Positions 38,761-44,365 of a stretch of 44,365 nucleotides of DNA are shown piece after piece. The notes under the pieces were generated by a model. The model did not search any database. It saw only the letters and a list, made by a program, of their open reading frames with translations, and was not told the origin of the DNA. This DNA is from a virus. The stretch spans positions 1 through 44,365 of IMG/VR virus record IMGVR_UViG_3300036785_000423; one strand, written 5' to 3'. The position numbers and the translations under genes are program-made. Each line of letters starts with the position of its first letter. Position 1 is the stretch's first letter.

Positions 38761-40209
38761 ATGCCGTCGCTGATCAATGACGCACAGCGCCCGGCGAACG
38801 ATCCGACTCGCCTGAGCGGTGACACGTCGCTGCTCAACGGCGATCCGCTACGCAGTGGCGCCCCGACGCTGGCCGATGCATACTCATACAACGCGCATGC
38901 GCTGGCCGATTGGGTGGCAGCGCAGCGGGCGGTATCGGCTGAGCGCGGATTGTGGGACGAGGCGAAGGGGGCGCCGACTGCGGCAGGTGCGCGCGATGCC
39001 GCGATGCAGGTCGCGCAGGGTGTAGCGCTGGCGAGCACCGCTCCGGGCGAGGTGCCGAAGCCATCGCCCTTCAAGATTGGCGAACCTGAGATGCTGAACT
39101 ATCAGCATGGACAGAAAGATTTGATTGTTCGAGCGCACGACTCTGCCGGCAATCAGATCGGCAGTTTGAATTACTCCGAGTATGGGGGCGTGCCGCAGAT
39201 CGATTACATTAACGTCGATCCGAGTATGCAGCGGCATGGCGTAGGAAGCGCGCTGGTCAATCGCGTGGCCGAAGACTACGGCGGATATCACGGCATCGAA
39301 TGGAGCAATCAGACCGACGAAGGAGCTGCGCTCAAGGCCGCACTGGATTCGCAGCATGCCATCCGCGCATTCCACGGCAGCCCGGCCGAGTTCCCACCAA
39401 CACCGAATAACCCGCTTGGGGAATTCGACAACGCGCGCATTGGCAGCGGGGAGGGCGCGCAGGCGTTCGGTTATGGGCATTACGTGGCGGGGAATGAGGG
39501 GGTCGCTAAGGGCTATCGTGATGCGCTGCGCCGCACGGATTACCCGACGTCTACGGGAGGCTACATTCCTGATTGGGTGGGGAATAGTATTGATCGTGTG
39601 AAAGATGATCCGAATTTGGTTAAGGGTGTAATAAACGGCCATCTGCAAGACTTTGAAGGGCGGTTGGCAGATGCCCAGTCTGAGATGAAAACTAGTCACC
39701 AGCCATGGCTTGCGCAGGATAGAGCAGTCGGACTCCAGAGGATTATTGATGACCTCAAGGGTATACGATCTGGTGATGTTACGATGTTACCGCGTGGCCA
39801 CATGTATGAGGTAGAGATAGCGGCCGACCCGCAGCACTTCCTCGACTGGGACAAGCCGCTGTCAGAACAGAGCAAGCAGGTGCAGCAGGCTATGGGGAAG
39901 GTGTTGACACCTAGCAACCTGCAAGAGTTCACGGCAGGGCAAGGCAAGTACATGACCGGCGGCGAAATGCACGACTTTATCGGTGGTCGTATTAACTCTC
40001 AGCAAATCGCTGGCCAGATGCAGCAAGCCGGCATCCCCGGCATCAAATACCTCGACGCAGGCTCGCGCGGCGCTGGCGAGGGCACGAGCAACTACGTCGT
40101 GTTCGACCCGTCCATCATGCGCATCGTCCGCAAGTACGCCGTGCCGGCGTTCGCGACCGGCAGCGCCATCCCCGCCGCAATGGGCGGCTCGGCACAGGAC
40201 AGCCAGTAG
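38761..40209 (+). CDS. GNAT / ADP-ribosyltransferase polyvalent protein
   Basis: Residues 110-195 look like a GNAT acyltransferase (INVDPSMQRHGVGSALVNRV, with RHGVGSA as acetyl-CoA loop). Residues 200-455 match a phage ADP-ribosyltransferase of the polyvalent-protein type: AFHGSPAEF (His 205 region), IGSGEGAQAFGYGHYVAG (227-244) and a closing GIPGIKYLDAGSR...NYVVFDP. ADP-ribosyltransferases use NAD+ to modify host proteins. Proteins of this kind are often packaged and injected with phage DNA. The N-terminal 100 residues may be a packaging signal. It lies between terminase and portal. Confidence 0.75.
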   Translation: MPSLINDAQRPANDPTRLSGDTSLLNGDPLRSGAPTLADAYSYNAHALADWVAAQRAVSAERGLWDEAKGAPTAAGARDAAMQVAQGVALASTAPGEVPKPSPFKIGEPEMLNYQHGQKDLIVRAHDSAGNQIGSLNYSEYGGVPQIDYINVDPSMQRHGVGSALVNRVAEDYGGYHGIEWSNQTDEGAALKAALDSQHAIRAFHGSPAEFPPTPNNPLGEFDNARIGSGEGAQAFGYGHYVAGNEGVAKGYRDALRRTDYPTSTGGYIPDWVGNSIDRVKDDPNLVKGVINGHLQDFEGRLADAQSEMKTSHQPWLAQDRAVGLQRIIDDLKGIRSGDVTMLPRGHMYEVEIAADPQHFLDWDKPLSEQSKQVQQAMGKVLTPSNLQEFTAGQGKYMTGGEMHDFIGGRINSQQIAGQMQQAGIPGIKYLDAGSRGAGEGTSNYVVFDPSIMRIVRKYAVPAFATGSAIPAAMGGSAQDSQ

Positions 40210-40215
40210 CGCCAC

Positions 40216-40452
40216 ATGAGCGACCACACGCATCGCATCGCTCATTGGCTTCGGCTCAACTACGTTGGGTCGGTAGTCGCGGCGACTGACCGTAATGGCT
40301 TTGTCTGGATTGGTTTCAAGTGCGCTAAGTGCGGAGAGGTTCGAGGCATTCATGTCTCGCCTCTTGCAACGACGGCGGGCTTGACGCGCTCCGCCGCGAT
40401 GCGCCTGGAGCAATGCAAGCCATCACAACCACCACTAGAGAATTTTCAGTAA
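40216..40452 (+). CDS. Small zinc-binding-like protein
   Basis: This 78-residue protein contains FKCAKCGEVRGIHVSP, one CxxC knuckle, preceded by an antiparallel-looking pair of strands (VGSVVAATDRNGFVWIG). It overlaps the next gene by 40 nt. No family was recognised. Confidence 0.55.
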   Translation: MSDHTHRIAHWLRLNYVGSVVAATDRNGFVWIGFKCAKCGEVRGIHVSPLATTAGLTRSAAMRLEQCKPSQPPLENFQ

Positions 40453-40781
40453 GTGAGCGAGAGGAGATTGTCATAGAGATCATGAGCGAAGATCCAGAAG
40501 AGTGGGCTGAGTTTACTCCCGAGGTTCGGGCCTATCTGCGCGCGACTAAGCCTCTGTTTCCTGTCTCCGCCGTCGATCTGATCAAGCCGTTTGTAGAAGC
40601 GACCACAGATGATCAGCATTCTATCAAGACCCAAGTCAGCTACCGAGATGCCGATGATCTAGCAGAGCAGATAGCCAAGTTCATATTCCCAAGCACTTTG
40701 AATCCCCAACGGCGTGAAGCACTTGAGTGGCTGCTGAAAGCGTTCGCTGCTGAGATCAAGCGCAGTGCCATAGAACCATGA
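40413..40781 (+). CDS. Hypothetical protein (122 aa)
   Basis: A helical, acidic protein (SEREEIVIEIMSEDPEEWAE; RREALEWLLKAFAAEIKRS). ATG 40413 has GGAG 3 nt upstream, a tight spacing; an in-frame ATG further upstream would add a region overlapping the previous gene. Codon use here is less GC-rich than around it. Function unknown. Confidence 0.5.
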   Translation: MQAITTTTREFSVSEREEIVIEIMSEDPEEWAEFTPEVRAYLRATKPLFPVSAVDLIKPFVEATTDDQHSIKTQVSYRDADDLAEQIAKFIFPSTLNPQRREALEWLLKAFAAEIKRSAIEP

Positions 40782-40793
40782 GTGGAGATTGTC

Positions 40794-41141
40794 ATGCCGT
40801 TTGATTGTCTGCCCGAGCACCTGTTGACCGACCTCGTCAAGCTGAAGCTGGCGCGGGACGGGATTGCCGGTGACAGTGGCTGGGCTCAGAGCGAGCTTGG
40901 CCTGGCCGATGAGCCGCAGCATTGTGTCATTGGCTGGCTGCTGGTCGCCGCCGATTGGGATGCGCGCGAGGCCACGCGGCTGCTCGTGAACTATGTCTAT
41001 CCGGTGTTGCCGGAGAGCGCGCGGAACGGGTTCAAAGGACGTGCTTCCGCGGTGTATCATTACAACGATGAGGAATGCCGGACGCAGCAGCGCGTCGTGC
41101 GTCTGTTCGACGATGCGATCCGGCTTGCGGAAGTTGCGTGA
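40794..41141 (+). CDS. Hypothetical protein (115 aa)
   Basis: The protein begins MPFDCLPEHLLTDLVKLKL and has a mixed helical body with an aromatic stretch (VIGWLLVAADWDAREATRL). GGAG lies 7 nt before ATG 40794, favoured over GTG 40782. The sigma-like gene starts within its stop codon (GTGA). Confidence 0.55.
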   Translation: MPFDCLPEHLLTDLVKLKLARDGIAGDSGWAQSELGLADEPQHCVIGWLLVAADWDAREATRLLVNYVYPVLPESARNGFKGRASAVYHYNDEECRTQQRVVRLFDDAIRLAEVA

Positions 41142-41905
41142 ACCCTGTCGAAGATGACCTTATTCTGCGCCTCGACGTCAACCGGGCGATAGCAACCAGG
41201 CTACGGCCGCGCGAGCGGGAGATCGTCCGGGATTATTGCCGGTATGGCCGGACGTTTCTGGAAACTGGTGCGTTGCACGGTCTTAGCATCGAGCGCACCC
41301 GCCAGCTTTATGCCAGGGCAGAGCGGCGGCTGCGGGTGGCGTTGGCGGAGCCTCAACAGGTCTCGCGCAATAGCAGACTGCCAATCGGGTTCGATCGCGC
41401 AGCATTTCTCCGCCACATGCGCGGCCTCATTGCGCTGCGCGAGGAGCGTCGCAGCAGGGAGTTCGAGGACGATTACGCGCTCGTGGCTGGGCTACTGCAG
41501 CACGAGCGGGAGAAGAAGCGGCCTGCGGCACCACCGCCACCGCCACCGCCACCGCCACTGCCGCAGCCGCTGAATGCTCATTCCGAGGCTGCTCTGACCA
41601 GAGTTGCCTCTACTGCGCTCGATGCGTTCATGGCGCTGCTGAACCCAACCGAGGAAGGCAGCGAGACACTCGGGGCGATGTTCACCACTTACACCTTCGA
41701 CTGCTTCGACTCCGCTTCGGTACGGAATGCCGTTCGAATTATGCGGGCGGCGATGCCGGCTTCGGTCCGGCTGTCCAGATGGATAATGCCGATCCCGCCT
41801 GGAATGTGTGGCGCCGTGGTCGCCAATGAATATGCCTGCGTCCGGGCGCTTTCTGTCGGGGCAGCGCTGCAAACGCGCCTCGATATAACCTGGGACCCGA
41901 TATGA
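41138..41905 (+). CDS. Sigma-70 region 4-like protein with poly-Pro linker
   Basis: Residues 20-72 have the sigma region 4 pattern: RLRPREREIVRDYCRYG, TFLETGALHGLSIERTRQLYARAERRLR, in which the HTH (LHGLSIERTRQLYARA) would read the -35 element. No region 2 (-10 binding) is present. A run of about nine Pro (about 133-141) and a separate 100-residue C-terminal domain with Cys and hydrophobic segments follow. GTG 41138 is the only suitable start and is coupled by GTGA; the portal starts in its stop codon. It may steer host polymerase to late promoters or act as an anti-sigma decoy. Confidence 0.65.
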   Translation: MNPVEDDLILRLDVNRAIATRLRPREREIVRDYCRYGRTFLETGALHGLSIERTRQLYARAERRLRVALAEPQQVSRNSRLPIGFDRAAFLRHMRGLIALREERRSREFEDDYALVAGLLQHEREKKRPAAPPPPPPPPPLPQPLNAHSEAALTRVASTALDAFMALLNPTEEGSETLGAMFTTYTFDCFDSASVRNAVRIMRAAMPASVRLSRWIMPIPPGMCGAVVANEYACVRALSVGAALQTRLDITWDPI

Positions 41906-44365
41906 GCAGTTCCACCTCCGACAGTTTGCTCGGTCTGCCGCCCGACGTGCGCGCGGCGCTGCGCCCGCATGTGCCGGCCCCGCCGGAGGTGCTGTCCGCC
42001 ATCGGCGTGCAGATCGCGGCGCGGCGCGAGGAGGCGAAGGGCGCCCGCTCGTCGTCCGGCATCGAGGATGTCTGGCGCGAGGCGGAGGAGGCATACCTGG
42101 GCGTAGACGCGCTCAACCGCCACGAGTTCGCCAACGCCCGCTGGAGCAAGCCGATGAGCTCCGACGGACCAGTTGATACCGGCCGCGGCCCGCGCGAGAC
42201 CGACCACAAATCCACCGTCTATCTGCGGTTGACGTCGCGCTACGTGGACGCTGGCGTGGCGAAATTGACCGAGATCCTCCTGCCGGCCGACGACAAGGCG
42301 TTCAGCTTCAGCGAAATGCCGGTGCCGGCGCTGCTGAAGGCCAGCGAGGATGAGAGCCAGGTCGTCCACAGTGACCTGGGAGCCCCGCTGACGCGCCCGC
42401 TGGCGCAGGGCGAGCCAATGCCCGCACAGCCGCCGCAAGCCGCCCCAGCGCCTCCCACGCCCCCGCAGGCCGGCATTGGCCTTGCTCCACCACTGGGGCA
42501 GCCGGCCATGCCGGGCGCCGCATCGGTTCCCTCACCCGCCGGTGCGGCGCCTGCTCCAGCAGCAGAACCGCCGCGCGTGCCCCTCACCGTCAAGGACCTG
42601 GCGGTTGAGGCGATCGAACTCGCACGCAAGAAGGCCAAAGCGGCGGAACAGCGCATCTACGACTGGATGGAGCAGACGCAGTATCGCGCCGAGATCCGCA
42701 AGGTGATCGCGGACGCGGCCCGCATCGGCGTCGGCGTGCTCAAGGCGCCAGTGCCCAAAAGCAGGAAGGTGATGGCGATCACCGAGGCCAAGGGTGGCGG
42801 CATCAACCTGGAGATCCGGGAGAACATCGTCCCCGCGGCGGTCTGGGTTGATCCATGGAACATCTTCCCGGACCCCGCTTGTGGGGAGAACATCCACGAC
42901 GGCGACTATGTGTTCGAGCGCGACCACATGAGCGCGCGACAGGTCCGCGAGTTGCGGAAGCTCGACGGCTATATCGGCGATGCGATCGACAAGGTGCTGG
43001 AGGAGGGGCCGAACAAGATCAACAGCGAGGCCGACGGGCGTCGCAGCGACGCCAAGGCCACCAAGGGCCGGTTCGAGGTCTGGTACTTCTACGGCACACT
43101 GACGCGGGACGAAATGGCGGCCATCGACCAGGCATCAGGCAAGCCGCCGGCGCAGTCCGACGATGGGCCGGACCCGATGCACGCCATCGTCACGCTGATC
43201 AACGACAGCGTGGTGCGCGCGGCGATCAACCCGCTCGACAGTGGGAACTTCCCCTATCACTCGATGCCCTGGCAGCGCCGGGCGCAGCACTGGGCCGGCG
43301 TCGGTGTCGCCGAGCAGATGCGGACGCCGCAAAAGGTCACCAACGCGGCGCTGCGGGCGCTGCTCAACAATGCAGGCAAGTCGGCTGGCAGCCAGTTGGT
43401 CATTGACCAGGGCGCCATTCGCCCGGCGGATGATTCATGGACCATCACGCCGGACAAAATCTGGTTCAAGACCAACGACGGGCCCCAGGATGTGCGCCAG
43501 GCCATGATGGCCATCCAGATCCCGAACGTCACCGAGCAGCTGATGCAGATCATCCAGCTGGGCGAGCGGTTCGCGGAGGAGACTACCTCCATTCCGCTGA
43601 TCACGCAGGGGCAGTCGGGCGCCACGACGCCGGACACCTTCGGGGCCGCGCAGCTGCAGAACAACAACGCCAACCAGCTTCTGCGCTCGATCGGCTATGC
43701 ATTCGACGACTACATTACCGAGCCGGTGGTGCGGCAGTATTACGAATGGCTGCTGCTCGATACCGACGTGCCGAACGAGGAAAAGGGTGAGTTTCAGATC
43801 GATGCGCACGGGAGCATTGCGCTGGTCGAGCGCGCCATCCAGGATCAGAGCATTGCCCAGATGGCAGGCGTGGTGGCCAATCCGCTGTATGGCCTGGACC
43901 CGAAGCGCTGGGCCAAGCTGTTCCTGAAGTCGAAGCGGCTGGACCCGGACGACATCGCGTATTCCAAAGAGGAGCAGGAGAAGCTGGACGCCGCTCCACC
44001 GCCCGAGGCGCCCCAAGTTGCCGCTGCTAAGATCAATGCCGACACGCAGTTGAAGCTCGGGGTGATGAAGCAGACGGCCGAACAGCAGACCTCGCAGGCA
44101 GAGGCGCAGGTTGCCGCGGCAGCGCAGCAGCTCGAAGGCGGCAAGATCGCTGCCGACCAGCAACAGGCGCACGTCGACGCCACGATCCGGCTGCATGAAC
44201 TCCAGACGCGCCACGATCTCGCATTGCTCGACTACGCCAACAAGCACCGCATGTCGCTCGATCAGGCCAAGACGGCGCTGGCCAAGACCGCGATGCAGCT
44301 GAACACCGAGCGGGAGCTGAACGCGGTCAACAACCAGGCTGCCGACCGCAAGCATCGGCGTGAAA
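41902..44365 (+). CDS. Portal protein (runs off right edge)
   Basis: At least 821 residues. The portal forms the dodecameric gate at the head vertex. Typical podoviral portal features are present: an N-terminal helical start, a Pro-rich insert (about residues 170-225), AARIGVGVLKAP, VWVDPWNIFPDPACGENIHDGDYVFERDHM, FPYHSMPWQRRAQ, GVGVAEQMRTPQKVTNAALRALLNN and a long helical barrel at the end (residues 700-821). The ATG overlaps the preceding stop. The frame is open at the last base; if base 1 follows, it ends one residue later at a TGA at positions 3-5, giving 822 residues and an ATGA overlap with the first gene. Confidence 0.85.
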   Translation, partial: MSSSTSDSLLGLPPDVRAALRPHVPAPPEVLSAIGVQIAARREEAKGARSSSGIEDVWREAEEAYLGVDALNRHEFANARWSKPMSSDGPVDTGRGPRETDHKSTVYLRLTSRYVDAGVAKLTEILLPADDKAFSFSEMPVPALLKASEDESQVVHSDLGAPLTRPLAQGEPMPAQPPQAAPAPPTPPQAGIGLAPPLGQPAMPGAASVPSPAGAAPAPAAEPPRVPLTVKDLAVEAIELARKKAKAAEQRIYDWMEQTQYRAEIRKVIADAARIGVGVLKAPVPKSRKVMAITEAKGGGINLEIRENIVPAAVWVDPWNIFPDPACGENIHDGDYVFERDHMSARQVRELRKLDGYIGDAIDKVLEEGPNKINSEADGRRSDAKATKGRFEVWYFYGTLTRDEMAAIDQASGKPPAQSDDGPDPMHAIVTLINDSVVRAAINPLDSGNFPYHSMPWQRRAQHWAGVGVAEQMRTPQKVTNAALRALLNNAGKSAGSQLVIDQGAIRPADDSWTITPDKIWFKTNDGPQDVRQAMMAIQIPNVTEQLMQIIQLGERFAEETTSIPLITQGQSGATTPDTFGAAQLQNNNANQLLRSIGYAFDDYITEPVVRQYYEWLLLDTDVPNEEKGEFQIDAHGSIALVERAIQDQSIAQMAGVVANPLYGLDPKRWAKLFLKSKRLDPDDIAYSKEEQEKLDAAPPPEAPQVAAAKINADTQLKLGVMKQTAEQQTSQAEAQVAAAAQQLEGGKIAADQQQAHVDATIRLHELQTRHDLALLDYANKHRMSLDQAKTALAKTAMQLNTERELNAVNNQAADRKHRRE

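Noticed and set aside
41528-41562. A CCACCG triplet run as a slippage switch
   Set aside because: The run encodes a poly-Pro linker in frame; nothing shows a functional shifted product.

Overview
The window is a double-stranded DNA bacteriophage genome of podovirus-like layout, GC-rich throughout. The evidence is a complete terminase (small-subunit candidate plus TerL), a large portal protein, Ala/Gln-rich internal virion proteins, enzymatic tail spikes, small membrane proteins of a lysis region, and long runs of genes whose start and stop codons overlap (ATGA, GTGA, TGATG). A GcrA-type regulator suggests an alphaproteobacterial host, because GcrA is a cell-cycle regulator of that class; this is inference. 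The portal frame runs off the right edge. Joining it to base 1 closes it with a TGA that overlaps the first ATG of the window in an ATGA, the same junction style as elsewhere, so the window may be a whole circularly permuted genome. Against this, no major capsid protein, scaffold or protease was recognised.

Layout. (a) 1-3817, rightward late genes: a 22-residue-repeat coiled-coil protein, a sulfotransferase-like/GNAT fusion and two probable virion proteins. (b) 3825-5042, a leftward four-gene cassette inside the late region: a ribbon-helix-helix protein, two unknowns and a lipoprotein (moron-like). (c) 5072-10033, rightward: an SLT-type lytic transglycosylase and large internal virion proteins. 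(d) 10115-19760, about 9.6 kb of tail-spike genes carrying a clan GH-A hydrolase, several GH16-like beta-glucanase folds, a GH5-like endoglucanase, an SPRY-like domain and a recurring surface module. (e) 19779-20587, two membrane proteins, probably lysis. (f) 20592-24676, a leftward early operon ending in Gp157-family and RecT recombinase genes. (g) 24783-25457, a divergent repressor/Cro-like switch with three copies of one operator palindrome, one sitting exactly in the -35/-10 spacer of the leftward early promoter. (h) 25892-34802, a rightward early operon of about 20 tightly coupled genes: two DNA methyltransferases of different classes, the GcrA-like regulator, a VRR-NUC nuclease, a stand-alone DnaA domain IV, two DUF1376-like replication proteins (one fused to HNH), and a NusG-like factor. 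A 21-23 bp-spaced iteron cluster beside an AT-rich stretch marks a candidate origin inside one of these genes. (i) 34669-35268, a leftward PD-(D/E)XK nuclease overlapping the NusG-like gene tail to tail. (j) 35392-44365, late genes: small proteins, terminase, a GNAT-ADP-ribosyltransferase fusion, a sigma region 4-like protein and the portal.

The genes suggest a temperate or formerly temperate phage: CI/Cro-type control, recombination by RecT, replication possibly through DnaA-like recognition of its own origin, methylation-aware regulation, and entry through a beta-glucan (perhaps cellulose-like) envelope using the spikes. No integrase was seen. No tRNA, CRISPR array or insertion sequence was found.
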